A stretch of 64,000 bases of DNA from Lentzea terrae (GTDB taxonomy: Bacteria; Actinomycetota; Actinomycetes; Mycobacteriales; Pseudonocardiaceae): NCBI RefSeq assembly GCF_003265345.1, contig NZ_QFWW01000007.1, positions 394,036 through 458,035 of the forward strand, in the 5' to 3' direction. The notes under the pieces are model-generated. The model saw only the letters and a list, made by a program, of their open reading frames with translations, was not told the origin of the DNA and ran no database searches. Shown here piece by piece: positions 1-8,503 of the stretch (the stretch's first letter is position 1; each line of letters begins with the position of its first letter). The position numbers and the translations under genes were made by a program.

Positions 1-978
1 CGCGACCTGGCGCGGGATCTCCAGCGACGCGTTGTACCTCGTGAGCGCGCCGTCGCCGTGCACCTCACGAGTGGCGGTGACGGCGGCACTCGCGAACCGG
101 CCGACCAGCTCGCTGGTGAGGTTCTTCAACGCGACCTGCGCGCCGAGCGAGCCGTCGTACTCGTGCTCGGTCCAGTAGCCGATCACCGGCAGCTCGAGCA
201 GTTGCTCGGCGGTGGCTTCGAGCGCGGCCACGGACTCGTCGGAGAACGTCTTGGCCGCGAGCGACGCGATGGCGGCGCGTTCGTCCGGGCGGGCCAGCGC
301 ACCGAGACTGATGCGGTGCGCCAGGACGCCGTCCTCGACGTCGTGCACCGAGTACGCCACGTCGTCGGACCAGTCCATCACCTGCGCCTCGATGCACCGC
401 TCACGTTCCGGTGCACCCGCACGCATCCACTCGAACACTTCGAGGTCGTCGTCGTACACGCCGAACTTCACCGTGCCCGGCGTGCGCTTCCACGGGTACT
501 TCGTCGCCGCGTCGAGCACTGCGCGCGTGAGGTTCAGTCCGTGCGCGGACTTCGGTTCGAGACGGGCGAGGATGCGGAACGTCTGCGCGTTGCCCTCGAA
601 ACCACCGCACGGTCCGGCGAGCTCGTTGAGTGCCCTCTCGCCGTTGTGCCCGAACGGCGGATGACCGATGTCGTGCGCGAGGCCGGCTGTGTCGACGATG
701 TCCGGGTCACAGCCCAGTTCCTCGCCGATGCCGCGGCCGATCTGCGCGACCTCCAGCGAGTGCGTGAGCCGGGTGCGCGGAACACCGGTGACCTCGGAGC
801 CCTCACCGGGGCCGACGACCTGGGTCTTGCCCGCGAGCCGGCGCAACGCCGCCGAGTGCAGCACACGGGCGCGGTCGCGGGAGAACGGCGTGCGCGTGTC
901 GGTGCGGGCGCCCGGCAGCACGGCGGTCTTCGGAACTTCAGCGAGCAGGCGCTCCGCGTCGTGGCCGGTATATCCCAT
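1..978 (-). CDS. dgt: Deoxyguanosinetriphosphate triphosphohydrolase (dGTPase), C-terminus cut by window edge
   Basis: The minus-strand reading frame runs open from the ATG at 978 to base 1 (326 codons), so the C-terminus lies outside the window. The HD-domain metal motif [11 protein letters not shown] lies about 100 residues in, preceded by the family hallmarks RRLAGKTQV and [10 protein letters not shown]. Family members hydrolyse dGTP (and often other dNTPs) to the nucleoside and triphosphate in the cytoplasm, controlling dNTP pools. The start overlaps the stop of the upstream YdcF-like gene as TGATG, so translation is probably coupled. In many actinobacteria dnaG follows this gene, which cannot be checked here. 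Confidence 0.95.
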   Translation of the reverse strand, partial: MGYTGHDAERLLAEVPKTAVLPGARTDTRTPFSRDRARVLHSAALRRLAGKTQVVGPGEGSEVTGVPRTRLTHSLEVAQIGRGIGEELGCDPDIVDTAGLAHDIGHPPFGHNGERALNELAGPCGGFEGNAQTFRILARLEPKSAHGLNLTRAVLDAATKYPWKRTPGTVKFGVYDDDLEVFEWMRAGAPERERCIEAQVMDWSDDVAYSVHDVEDGVLAHRISLGALARPDERAAIASLAAKTFSDESVAALEATAEQLLELPVIGYWTEHEYDGSLGAQVALKNLTSELVGRFASAAVTATREVHGDGALTRYNASLEIPRQVA

Positions 979-1652
979 CAGCCGATTTTAGGGAGCTTGA
1001 GCTCGTCGAACACGCCGGCGTGCGCCTTCATCAGGCGGTAGTAGAGCAACGCTCCGGTCTCGCGCTTGATGTAGAACCACTGCGTCTCGCGCGTCTGCAC
1101 GTTCGGCCCGACGCGTGTCGGCGAGGTCCACGTGTGCAGACCGGCGTCCTCGGCCATGGTGCGGGCGCGCAAAGAGTGCCACGGGTCGCTGACGATCACG
1201 GCGGTCTTCAGACCGCGTTCCTCGGCGACCGACGCGACGGCCCGCAGCGAGCCGAGCGTGTCCGCGCCCTCGCCGACCTGCAGCACCCGGTCCTCCGGCA
1301 CGCCGCGCTTCACCAGCCACAGCTTGCCGACCTGGCCCTCGGTGAAGTTGTCGCCCGGCTGGCGGCCGCCGGTCGTGGCGATGTAGCCGACGACGCCTTC
1401 CTGGTAGAGACCGAGCGCGTGCTCCAACCGCGCTTCGAGCACGTCGGACGGGACACCGTTGTACTGCGCGGCACCGAGGACGATCGCCATGTCGGCTTTG
1501 GTCCAGTCGTCCACGCGCGCGACCTGCCACACCCGGAACGCCGTGCCGCCCACCACGAGCACACCGACCACCAACGCGCCGAAGAGCAGGCGCAACACGA
1601 TCCGACGAATCCTGGCCAGAGGTTTGAGGGGTGGGGTCCGCACCCCATGCAT
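978..1652 (-). CDS. YdcF/SanA-like DUF218 membrane-anchored protein
   Basis: This 224-residue protein has a single N-terminal membrane segment (about residues 18-38, leucine/valine-rich) and then a DUF218 domain. The domain hallmarks are [10 protein letters not shown] near residue 58, a TTGG loop, and SDPWHS near residue 155. The family (YdcF, SanA, ElyC) is tied to envelope integrity and perhaps binds nucleotides, but its biochemical reaction is not settled. Topology suggests the domain lies outside the membrane. Its stop overlaps the dgt start by one base (TGATG), which makes a two-gene operon likely. No other initiation codon fits the signal-anchor better. Confidence 0.88.
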   Translation of the reverse strand: MHGVRTPPLKPLARIRRIVLRLLFGALVVGVLVVGGTAFRVWQVARVDDWTKADMAIVLGAAQYNGVPSDVLEARLEHALGLYQEGVVGYIATTGGRQPGDNFTEGQVGKLWLVKRGVPEDRVLQVGEGADTLGSLRAVASVAEERGLKTAVIVSDPWHSLRARTMAEDAGLHTWTSPTRVGPNVQTRETQWFYIKRETGALLYYRLMKAHAGVFDELKLPKIG

Positions 1653-1704
1653 GGTTCCAGAACCTCAGGGCTGCTGCGTTGACGCCCCTGCAAGGATCAT
1701 CATC

Positions 1705-2436
1705 ATGCCTGCTGAGCAGCCCACCATCCTCGCCACGTCCGGAGGCCTGCGCTCCGGTCACCGGACCTTCCTCGAGTTCGGCAAGCTGATCCACTTCGCT
1801 TTGGATCTGGCGGGCGTCGAGGGCCGCCGGCCGCGGCTCTGCTACGTCGGCACAGCCGGGGGCGACCAGCGGTACATGAACGCGAACATGGCGGAAGCGG
1901 GCAGCGTCGCGGGCGTCGACGTCTCGGTGCTGAACCTCTTCACGATGCCGCCGACCGACGACCTCGAAAGCTATGTGCTGTCCCACGACGTCGTCTGGGT
2001 CGGCGGCGGCTCGGTCGCGAACCTGCTCGCGGTGTGGGAGGTGCACGGGCTCGGCGCGGTCTTCCGCACGGCGTGGGAGGCGGGCGTGGTGCTCAGCGGC
2101 GTCTCGGCGGGCTCGTTGTGCTGGCACATGGGTGGCGCCACCGACTCGTTCGGCCCGGACCTCCGCATCGTCACGAACGGCCTCGGCTTCCTGCCCTACG
2201 GCAACGGCGTGCACTACGACTCCGAGGAGCTGCGCCGCCCGAAGATCCACGAGGCGGTGGCCGCGGGTGTGCTGCCGACGACCTACTGCACCGACGACGG
2301 CGTCGGGCTGCTGTACCGCGGCACCGAGCTCGTCGAAGCGGTGACGGAACGTCCTGGTTCCGGTGCATATGTCGTGGTCAGGGAGGATTCTTCAGCAACC
2401 GCACAGGAGGAAAAGCTCGACACCAGGCTCCTGTGA
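1705..2436 (+). CDS. Peptidase E-like serine peptidase (family S51)
   Basis: The product has 243 residues. The nucleophile elbow GVSAGS places the catalytic serine near residue 134. An N-terminal glycine-rich ATSGG loop, a VGGG motif near residue 100 and a histidine near residue 170 agree with family S51 (dipeptidase E, cyanophycinase fold). Peptidase E cleaves Asp-Xaa dipeptides in the cytoplasm, while the exact substrate here is unknown. ATG 1705 is preferred over upstream in-frame codons because AAGGAT lies 8 bases before it and the family N-terminus begins there. No signal peptide is present. The following serine-hydrolase gene begins 16 bases downstream. Confidence 0.85.
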   Translation: MPAEQPTILATSGGLRSGHRTFLEFGKLIHFALDLAGVEGRRPRLCYVGTAGGDQRYMNANMAEAGSVAGVDVSVLNLFTMPPTDDLESYVLSHDVVWVGGGSVANLLAVWEVHGLGAVFRTAWEAGVVLSGVSAGSLCWHMGGATDSFGPDLRIVTNGLGFLPYGNGVHYDSEELRRPKIHEAVAAGVLPTTYCTDDGVGLLYRGTELVEAVTERPGSGAYVVVREDSSATAQEEKLDTRLL

Positions 2437-2452
2437 GACGGACCTTGGATAT

Positions 2453-3349
2453 GTGCGCTGGGCTCTGATCCTCCTCATCACGGCGGCCGTTTTCGTGGTC
2501 CCGGACGCGTCGCCGTGCAACGCGCACGCGAAGCCCTCAACTGATATATCGCGCGGACCTGATGTATTGGATACCGGCTCCGGTACATCGGAGGCTGCCG
2601 CGGACGGCGATATATCGCATACGAGTCCTGATATATCGGATACCGGCACGTCGTCCGCAGTATCCAATATATCGGCGACTGATATATTGGATATCGTCGC
2701 CGCCGGCGGAAAGTCCGACGTCGGCGTCGCGGTCCTGGACCTGCAGACCGGCCAGGTGATCTCGCAGGAGGGCGACCAGCCGTTCTACTCGGCGTCGCTG
2801 TCGAAGCTGATCCTCGCCGTCGACGCGTTGCAACAGCCGTTGTCCGCCGACGACCAAGACCTGATCCACCGCGCGTTGAGCGCCAGCGACGACGAAGCCA
2901 TGGACGTGCTGTGGACGAGGTTCGACGGCATGGACGCCACCGGCCGAGTCGCCGCCGAAGCGGGCCTCACCGGCACACACGCCCCGGAGGACCCTTCGCA
3001 ATGGGGAGAGGTCGTCATCACCGCGGACGACATGGTCCAGCTCTACCGCTACATCCTCGCCTCACCGGCGCGCGACACCATCGTCGCCGCGCTGTCATCG
3101 GCCCCGCCGACCGCCGCAGACGGCTTCGACCAGGCGTTCGGCCTGCTCGGCGTCACCGGCGCCTACGCCAAGCAGGGCTGGATGTACTACCTGCCGAGCG
3201 ACGTCTACCTGCACAGCGCGGGCGTCCTCGACAACCGCTACGCCATCGCCGTGCTCACCACGAGTCCGACCGGCAACTGGACCACCGCGCGGCAGTCGAT
3301 CAACGCCGTGAGCCAGGCCCTCCTCGCCAAGCTGGGCGTCAAGAGCTGA
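2453..3349 (+). CDS. Secreted beta-lactamase-fold serine hydrolase with low-complexity linker
   Basis: From GTG 2453 the 298-residue product has a signal peptide (residues 1 to about 26, ending near AHA). A Ser/Asp/Thr-rich linker spans about 27-82, followed by a class-A beta-lactamase/DD-peptidase-like domain. The SxxK motif is SLSK (S115, K118), the SDN position reads SDD (145-147), and KTG reads KQG (240-242). The omega-loop glutamate of true class A enzymes is not evident, so efficient beta-lactam hydrolysis is doubtful. A cell-wall peptidase-like or non-enzymatic role is equally possible. The linker is encoded by six AT-rich repeats described separately. The start is uncertain because the ribosome site is weak. 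The 3' end overlaps a convergent membrane gene by 11 bases. Confidence 0.8.
   Translation: MRWALILLITAAVFVVPDASPCNAHAKPSTDISRGPDVLDTGSGTSEAAADGDISHTSPDISDTGTSSAVSNISATDILDIVAAGGKSDVGVAVLDLQTGQVISQEGDQPFYSASLSKLILAVDALQQPLSADDQDLIHRALSASDDEAMDVLWTRFDGMDATGRVAAEAGLTGTHAPEDPSQWGEVVITADDMVQLYRYILASPARDTIVAALSSAPPTAADGFDQAFGLLGVTGAYAKQGWMYYLPSDVYLHSAGVLDNRYAIAVLTTSPTGNWTTARQSINAVSQALLAKLGVKS
2542..2696 (+). repeat. Cluster of six AT-rich near-palindromic repeats inside the serine hydrolase linker
   Basis: Copies of the core TGATRTATYGGATAY begin at 2542, 2560, 2608 (CGATATATCG variant) and 2629, appear inverted at 2660-2675, and again direct at 2680. The last two face each other as GTATCCAATATATC and GATATATTGGATATC across a 7-base spacer. 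Every copy is read in the same codon phase (GAT or AAT, RTA, TYG), giving DIS, DVLDTG, DISHTS, DISDTG, NIS and DILDI. The tract is sharply AT-rich against its GC-rich surroundings. Related copies lie in the GNAT genes and hemW. The function is unknown. Confidence 0.9.
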
Positions 3350-4181
3350 CCTTCCGCTTCGGTTCGCGCCACGGCCGGTCCCAAACACCGGCGTACTCCC
3401 GCACCACGAGGAGCGCGATCACGAGGAGCACGACCGCCCCGAAGACCAGCGCGCCGAACAGCATCCCCGCTGCGCCGGCCAGGGAGGCGAACTTGGTCAG
3501 GGCGAATCCGCCCGCGATCGGCAGCAGGAGATACGCGCCGACATTCTTCCGGCGCGCCGAGTAGACGTCCCTCACCCGCCCCAGCGACACCCCGAGCAGC
3601 ACCGGCGCGAACGTCACCACCAGACCGAACACGTCGAGCACCAGCAACCGCGACGGCGCAGTGAGCACAATCGCCGACACACCGACAGACAACGCGACGC
3701 CCACCACGACGAGCACGGTGCCGAGCACTCGGATCCGCGGCGCCGCATCGGCACCGGAGTCCGGCACCAGCGGCCCGGACTCGGCCGCGACGATCAGGTG
3801 CACGGCCCGGCTGCCATACACGCTGAGCAGCACCGCGCCGAGCACCGGCACCGCGAACGCGAGCAGAACCACCAGCGGGTAGTTCCCCAGGAGGTCGACC
3901 CCGGACAGGAACCAGTAGAACGCGAAGAAGGTCGCCAACGAGGCCCCTTCGAGCACGACGATCACGTGCCGCAGCCGAGCGGCCGCCGCAGCGTCGACGA
4001 GCCGCGCAGCCACCACACCGCTCGCTACCGCGCACGAACACACGAACGCCCCGCTCACCGCCGTGGCGACGAGCACCTGGGTGTTCTCGACCTTGACCAG
4101 CGCCGCGACGACCACCACCCAGGCGACGAGCACCAACCCCACCACGGCCTGCACGAGGCCACGTCTCCTGATCCCCCTCAT
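3339..4181 (-). CDS. Hypothetical multi-pass membrane protein
   Basis: The 280-residue product is almost entirely hydrophobic, with about seven to eight predicted membrane segments (near residues 8-28, 36-58, 70-92, 100-122, 150-172, 178-198, 215-235 and 240-262). Loops are short and the C-terminal tail is basic. I recognise no family motif. It is followed downstream on the same strand by nothing, since its end overlaps the convergent serine-hydrolase gene by 11 bases. The gene just upstream (4187-4687) encodes another membrane protein 5 bases away, so the two probably form an operon and may act together. A transporter role is possible but unsupported. Confidence 0.75.
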   Translation of the reverse strand: MRGIRRRGLVQAVVGLVLVAWVVVVAALVKVENTQVLVATAVSGAFVCSCAVASGVVAARLVDAAAAARLRHVIVVLEGASLATFFAFYWFLSGVDLLGNYPLVVLLAFAVPVLGAVLLSVYGSRAVHLIVAAESGPLVPDSGADAAPRIRVLGTVLVVVGVALSVGVSAIVLTAPSRLLVLDVFGLVVTFAPVLLGVSLGRVRDVYSARRKNVGAYLLLPIAGGFALTKFASLAGAAGMLFGALVFGAVVLLVIALLVVREYAGVWDRPWREPKRKVSS

Positions 4182-4186
4182 GCCCC

Positions 4187-4687
4187 TTACACGCGAGCAC
4201 GCCTCAGGATGTTGCCCGCGGCGAAGAACGCGACCCCGCCCAGCACGACGATCACCGCCAGCAACGCGAGGTACAGCGCCGACCCCACCATGACCGGCGC
4301 CCTGCGGAACGTCATCACCTCAACGAACCACGCGCCCAACACGCAAAAGATCGCCCCACCCCACCACACCCCGAGCAGGCGACGAACCAGGCGAGCCCCG
4401 TTCACGTCAACATGCTCGCGCTGAGCGCAAGACCTGGCACCGAGCAAGCTCAACCCGGCCAGCAACACCCAGAACGCGGCCAACCCGGCGATCATCACGC
4501 CGATCACGTTGATCGGGTTGCGGGACGAAGGCAGCTTCAGCCCAACCGCCACCAGCACGATCCCGAACACCAGCGCCGCACCGACCACGGCCAGCCCGAC
4601 CACCGCCAGCCGCGCCCGCATCCACTGCACGCGCGCAGCAGACACCCACACCCACTGCGGCGGCTGGCCCCGGCCGATGACGATCAC
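4187..4687 (-). CDS. Hypothetical four-helix membrane protein
   Basis: This frame encodes 166 residues with four hydrophobic segments (about residues 26-48, 58-82, 105-125 and 133-155). No conserved domain is recognised. It lies 5 bases upstream of the larger membrane-protein gene at 3339-4181. The start is uncertain: GTG 4687 falls within an imperfect direct repeat, whereas ATG 4621 would give a more typical N-terminus (MRARLAVVG) directly before the first helix. The shorter form may be the real one. Confidence 0.6.
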   Translation of the reverse strand: MIVIGRGQPPQWVWVSAARVQWMRARLAVVGLAVVGAALVFGIVLVAVGLKLPSSRNPINVIGVMIAGLAAFWVLLAGLSLLGARSCAQREHVDVNGARLVRRLLGVWWGGAIFCVLGAWFVEVMTFRRAPVMVGSALYLALLAVIVVLGGVAFFAAGNILRRARV

Positions 4688-4814
4688 CGGCCGAGCTTCT
4701 CACCGGTTCGACGACACCGCCCGCCACGAGCCATTGCGACGGCTGGGCTCGGCCGATGACTCACCGGCCGAACCTCTCACCAGTTTCGCGAAACCGGCCA
4801 CCGCGAGCCGTTGC
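4672..4814. repeat. Imperfect direct repeat (two units of about 65 bp)
   Basis: Unit one (about 4672-4738) and unit two (about 4751-4814) share GGCCGATGAC, then CACCGGCCGA, TCTCACC, a GTT box, ACCG and CGAGCC(A/G)TTGC in the same order, with scattered substitutions. Both units lie between the glyS stop and the membrane-protein gene. The first unit overlaps that gene's proposed GTG start. No open reading frame or hairpin with a U-tract explains them. The rest of 4688-4916 shows nothing recognisable. Confidence 0.6.
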
Positions 4815-4916
4815 CCGAACGCCACAAATCCACGCCCAGCCGTACGACGACCGCGGTCACACCGACGTCAGGACGCAAACGCTCCTGCGGTCGGCGACGG
4901 CCAACCAGCCGACTGG

Positions 4917-6314
4917 TCAGCAGCCGATCAGGCGAGCAGCCAGGTACGACTCGAGCTGGTCCATCGCCACCCGCTCCTGCGACATCGTGTCGCGCTCCCG
5001 CACCGTCACGGCGAGGTCGGTGAGCGTGTCGAAGTCGACCGTCACGCAGAACGGCGTGCCGATCTCGTCCTGACGGCGGTAGCGGCGGCCGATGGCACCG
5101 GCGTCGTCGAAGTCGACGTTCCAGTTGCGGCGCAGGGCCGTCGCGAGGTCGCGGGCCTTCGGCGAGAGCTCGGCGTTGCGCGACAGCGGCAGCACGGCCA
5201 CCTTCACCGGCGCCAACCGGCGGTCGAGCTTCAGGACCACCCGCTTGTCCACGCCGCCCTTGGCGTTGGGCGCCTCGTCCTCGACGTACGCCTCGAGCAG
5301 GAACGCCATCATCGGGCGGCCGACACCGGCGGCCGGCTCGATGACGAACGGCTTGTAGCGCGAGTTCGTGGCCTGGTCGAAGTACGACAGGTCGACACCG
5401 GAGGCGTTCGAGTGCGTCGTGAGGTCGAAGTCGGTGCGGTTCGCGATGCCCTCGAGCTCACCCCACTCCTGGCCGCCGAACTGGAAGCGGTACTCGATGT
5501 CGACGGTGCGCTTCGAGTAGTGCGACAGCTTTTCCTTCGGGTGCTCGTAGTGCCGCAGGTTCTCCTTCGACACACCGAGGTCCGTGTACCAGCGCGTGCG
5601 CTCGTCGATCCAGTACTGGTGCCACTCTTCGTCCGTGCCCGGCTCGACGAAGAACTCCATCTCCATCTGCTCGAACTCGCGGGTCCGGAAGATGAAGTTG
5701 CCCGGCGTGATCTCGTTGCGGAACGACTTGCCGATCTGGCCGATGCCGAACGGCGGCTTCTTGCGCGACGTCGTCTGCACGTTCAGGAAGTTCGTGAAGA
5801 TGCCCTGCGCGGTCTCGGGGCGCAGGTAGTGCAGGCCCTCCTCGGTCTCGACCGGACCGAGGTGGGTCTTCAAGAGGCCGTTGAACATCTTCGGCTCGGT
5901 GTACTTGCCACGCACGCCGCAGTTGGGGCACGGCACGTCCGACACGTCGCCCTCGGCCACCGGCTTGCCGGTGCGCTCGGCGTACTCCTCGGACAGCGTG
6001 TCCGCGCGGAACCGCTTGTGGCACGACTCGCACTCGATCAGCGGGTCGACGAACGCCTCGACGTGACCGGAGGCGACCCACACGTCACGGGGCAGGATCA
6101 CCGACGAGTCGAGGCCGACGACGTCCTCGCGGCCGCGGACCATGAAGTTCCACCACTGGCGCTTGATGTTGTCCTTGAGCTCGACGCCCAGGGGTCCGTA
6201 GTCCCACGCCGAACGGGTGCCGCCGTAGATCTCCCCGCACGGGTAGACGAACCCCCTGCGCTTGCAGAGGCTGACAACGGTCTCGATGCGATCGGCGGCC
6301 AACGGGAACTCCAT
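4917..6314 (-). CDS. glyS: Glycyl-tRNA synthetase (class II, alpha2 type)
   Basis: This is a 465-residue cytoplasmic enzyme that charges tRNA-Gly with glycine using ATP. The N-terminus carries the family signature ([14 protein letters not shown], then [11 protein letters not shown]). A zinc-type cysteine set ECESCHKRF and [10 protein letters not shown] lies near residues 94-135. The class II motif 2 is [17 protein letters not shown], and motif 3 is seen at [11 protein letters not shown]. The C-terminal anticodon-binding domain (from about residue 365) includes [10 protein letters not shown] and [16 protein letters not shown]. Length is normal for the homodimeric actinobacterial form. It is divergent from the TPR-protein gene at 6396, and no T-box-like leader is apparent in the 80-base gap. 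Confidence 0.97.
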   Translation of the reverse strand: MEFPLAADRIETVVSLCKRRGFVYPCGEIYGGTRSAWDYGPLGVELKDNIKRQWWNFMVRGREDVVGLDSSVILPRDVWVASGHVEAFVDPLIECESCHKRFRADTLSEEYAERTGKPVAEGDVSDVPCPNCGVRGKYTEPKMFNGLLKTHLGPVETEEGLHYLRPETAQGIFTNFLNVQTTSRKKPPFGIGQIGKSFRNEITPGNFIFRTREFEQMEMEFFVEPGTDEEWHQYWIDERTRWYTDLGVSKENLRHYEHPKEKLSHYSKRTVDIEYRFQFGGQEWGELEGIANRTDFDLTTHSNASGVDLSYFDQATNSRYKPFVIEPAAGVGRPMMAFLLEAYVEDEAPNAKGGVDKRVVLKLDRRLAPVKVAVLPLSRNAELSPKARDLATALRRNWNVDFDDAGAIGRRYRRQDEIGTPFCVTVDFDTLTDLAVTVRERDTMSQERVAMDQLESYLAARLIGC

Positions 6315-6395
6315 CGGGGGAATCAGATTCGGGGGCCACAGCCTAGCCCGTCACGTTGCGCCCCGAACGGGCGACCGGGGCCTTACGCTGCACGA

Positions 6396-7076
6396 ATGGA
6401 AGACCGGCTGCGAGAGCTGTGGGACTTCGCCGACCTGGACGGCACCGAGGCGCGGTTCCGCGCGTTTCTCGAACACAACGTGGAAACCGAGGACGAGCGC
6501 GCTGAGGTGCTGACCCAGCTCGCCCGCGTCGAGGGCCTGCGGGACAACTTCGCCGCAGGTCACGCCCTCGTCGACGAGGCGGAAACGCTCGTCGCCCCAG
6601 ACTCGACGGGCCGGGTGCGCGTGCTGCTCGAACGCGGCAGGCTGCACCGCTCCGGTGGTGATCCCGCGGCCGCGCAACCGTTGTTCGTGGCGGCATTCAT
6701 CCTGGCCAAGACGCGCGGCGACCTGTCGCTGGCGGTGGACGCCGCGCACATGGCGTCACTGGTCGACGACCCCGAGAAGTGGACCAAGCAGGGCCTCGAA
6801 CTGGTCGAGGCGAACCCGGAGCTGTCGCGCTGGCTGGGCCCTCTGCACAACAACCTCGGCTGGTACTACTACGAGAACGAGCGCTTCGACGAGGCGCTGG
6901 ACGCCTTCGAGAAGACGCCGGAGGCCTACGCGGAGAGCGGCAAGGCCAAGACGCTGCACGCACTGGGCCGCAACGAAGAAGCCGCCGAAGCCGCCCGCAA
7001 GGCGCTCGAACTCCTCCCCCACGACTCGCAGGAGGAATGGGTCGAGGAGATGGAAGCCATCGCCGCCCAGAACTAA
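6396..7076 (+). CDS. Tetratricopeptide-repeat protein
   Basis: This soluble, acidic protein of 226 residues is built of helical repeats. A clear TPR-like unit is LHNNLGWYYYENERFDEALDAF-type sequence near residues 150-172, followed by a second pair ending in [13 protein letters not shown]. No signal peptide or membrane segment is seen. TPR proteins mediate protein-protein contacts, and the partner is unknown. ATG 6396 is the first plausible start after the glyS divergent promoter region. The upstream in-frame extension is the shadow of glyS. The stop overlaps the convergent monooxygenase-like gene by 4 bases. Confidence 0.85.
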   Translation: MEDRLRELWDFADLDGTEARFRAFLEHNVETEDERAEVLTQLARVEGLRDNFAAGHALVDEAETLVAPDSTGRVRVLLERGRLHRSGGDPAAAQPLFVAAFILAKTRGDLSLAVDAAHMASLVDDPEKWTKQGLELVEANPELSRWLGPLHNNLGWYYYENERFDEALDAFEKTPEAYAESGKAKTLHALGRNEEAAEAARKALELLPHDSQEEWVEEMEAIAAQN

Positions 7077-7450
7077 CTGCGGGGCGTAGCCGGTCCGCCC
7101 GCCTCGCCGAGCCGCACCGTGAACGCGTCCTCGGCCAGGAGACTCGTGTGCTGCGAGACCTGTCCGTCGGCGCTGGTCAACGTCGGCTCGTACATCGCGG
7201 GCTCGTCGGTCAGCGCCTCGGACAGCAGCGGAATGACGTGTTCGCGCACGGGGAACGGCGACATCGCGCGCCGATAAGCCACCACGGACTCGAACTCGAC
7301 CGTCAGCACCCACCGGTCGTCCTCGTCGGTCGACCGCGCCAACGTGCCCTTGTGACACCCCGGTTGGGCAGTTAGAAGCTCTAACGCCCGCTTGACCCGC
7401 GAAGTAAACGTCTCAGGGTCGGATACGCGGAAACGGCACACGAGCAGCAC
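7073..7450 (-). CDS. Antibiotic-biosynthesis-monooxygenase (ABM)-like protein
   Basis: The 125-residue product starts at GTG 7450 (VLLVCRFRV). It has the ferredoxin-like pattern of ABM domains: a first strand, then a helix (FTSRVKRALELLTAQPGC), then HKGTLARSTDEDDRWVLTVEFESVVAYRRAM, which is the usual strand-helix region. ABM proteins include cofactor-free monooxygenases and haem-degrading enzymes, but many are uncharacterised, so no substrate is assigned. The chosen start leaves only 17 bases to the divergent GTG at 7468. A longer form would overlap that gene's promoter. Its end overlaps the TPR gene by 4 bases. Confidence 0.8.
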   Translation of the reverse strand: MLLVCRFRVSDPETFTSRVKRALELLTAQPGCHKGTLARSTDEDDRWVLTVEFESVVAYRRAMSPFPVREHVIPLLSEALTDEPAMYEPTLTSADGQVSQHTSLLAEDAFTVRLGEAGGPATPRS

Positions 7451-7467
7451 GGTGCAAGGATGACACG

Positions 7468-7746
7468 GTGACCTCCAAGCGCCCTCTGCTGCCCGGCGAC
7501 GGCCCGTTCGCACGCGTCCGCCCGGCGGTGGCGTTCCTGCTCGTGCTCGGGTTGTTCATCACCGGCGTCCTGGTCGGCGGCACGGTCGGCGCGGTGCTGT
7601 TAGGCGTGCTGATCATCGGCGCAGGCGCCCTGCTGGCGGCCACCTGGAAGGTGCTTTCCCCAGCTCAGCGCACATTGCGCGTGGTGGTCCTGCTGGTACT
7701 GGTCGTCATCACCGTAGAATTGGTTGTGAAAATCCCTACCAGGTGA
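7468..7746 (+). CDS. Small two- to three-helix membrane protein (DUF6703-like)
   Basis: This 92-residue protein has hydrophobic segments at about 19-38, 42-60 and 70-88 and a short basic N-terminus with RVRPAVAFLLVLGLF. It resembles small actinobacterial membrane proteins that sit upstream of the smtB-zur pair; the DUF6703 label is from memory and tentative. AAGGA lies 7 bases before the GTG start. The stop lies 11 bases before the smtB start, so it is probably cotranscribed with the zinc regulators. The function is unknown. Confidence 0.8.
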   Translation: MTSKRPLLPGDGPFARVRPAVAFLLVLGLFITGVLVGGTVGAVLLGVLIIGAGALLAATWKVLSPAQRTLRVVVLLVLVVITVELVVKIPTR

Positions 7747-7757
7747 GGTGCGCCGCC

Positions 7758-8108
7758 ATGACCGTCCAGTTGCACGGCGAGCACTCCCCCGAACGCGAGG
7801 CCCCCGCGCCCGCGCCACCGAGAGCCGCACACACCCTGGCCGAGGCGGGCGACCTGCTGCGCGCCCTGGCCGCCCCCGTCCGCATCGCCATCGTCCTGCA
7901 GCTGCGCGAACACGACCGCTGCGTGCACGAGCTGGTCGAGGCTCTCGGCGTGGCCCAGCCGCTGATCAGCCAGCACCTGCGGGTGCTCAAGTCGGCTGGC
8001 GTGGTGCACGGCGAACGACACGGCCGCGAAGTCGTGTATCGACTGGTAGACGAACACCTGGCGCACATCGTCGTGGACGCTGTGACGCACGTCGAGGAGA
8101 AGTTGTGA
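7758..8108 (+). CDS. smtB: ArsR/SmtB-family zinc-responsive repressor
   Basis: The 116-residue winged-helix repressor has a recognition helix in VHELVEALGVAQPLISQHLRVL. At the C-terminus DEHLAHIVVDAVTHVEE fits the alpha-5 zinc motif D-x-H-x10-H-x2-E exactly, as in SmtB and CzrA. An alpha-3N cysteine pair is absent (only DRC). It should dissociate from DNA when zinc binds. ATG 7758 is chosen because GAGG lies 9 bases upstream; GTG 7743 is an alternative. Its stop overlaps the zur start as GTGA. This smtB-zur order is the one known from mycobacteria (Rv2358-furB), where the pair integrates zinc excess and deficiency. Confidence 0.92.
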   Translation: MTVQLHGEHSPEREAPAPAPPRAAHTLAEAGDLLRALAAPVRIAIVLQLREHDRCVHELVEALGVAQPLISQHLRVLKSAGVVHGERHGREVVYRLVDEHLAHIVVDAVTHVEEKL

Positions 8109-8503
8109 CCGGACTGAGGTCCACCAAACAGCGCACCGCGGTGTCGAACCTGCTCGACCAGCTCGACGACTTCCGCAGCGCCCAGGAACTGCACGAGGAA
8201 CTGCGCCGCCGCGGCGAGGGCATCGGCCTGACGACGGTCTACCGCACCCTGCAGTCCCTCGCGGACGCGGGCCAGGTCGACGTCCTGCGCACCGACTCGG
8301 GCGAGGCCATCTACCGCCGTTGCTCGGCCCACCACCACCATCACCTCGTGTGCCGCCACTGCGGCCGCACGGTGGAGGTGGAGGGGCCCGCCGTCGAGAA
8401 GTGGGCCGACCGCGTCGCAGCCGAGAACGGCTTCTCCGAGGTCAGCCACACCGTCGAGATCTTCGGCACGTGCGCGGAGTGCACGGCCAAGGGCCTCAAA
8501 TAG
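8105..8503 (+). CDS. zur: Zinc uptake regulator Zur (Fur family)
   Basis: The 132-residue Fur-family protein has a winged-helix N-terminus (STKQRTAVSNLL, then GIGLTTVYRTLQSLADAG). A His-rich metal site HHHHHLVCRHCG is followed by a second CxxC (CAEC) near the C-terminus, the structural zinc site. With zinc bound, Zur represses zinc import and zinc-independent ribosomal-protein genes. The GTG start overlaps the smtB stop by 4 bases, implying coupled translation. Its 3' end overlaps the convergent 157-residue gene by 8 bases. No convincing Zur box was seen in this window. Confidence 0.95.
   Translation: MTGLRSTKQRTAVSNLLDQLDDFRSAQELHEELRRRGEGIGLTTVYRTLQSLADAGQVDVLRTDSGEAIYRRCSAHHHHHLVCRHCGRTVEVEGPAVEKWADRVAAENGFSEVSHTVEIFGTCAECTAKGLK

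Noticed and set aside
961-980. GCTGATGGGATATACCGG (minus strand) at the dgt start as a further copy of the AT-rich motif
   Set aside because: It lacks the RTATYG centre and is read in another phase. The resemblance is limited to GATA-like flanks.
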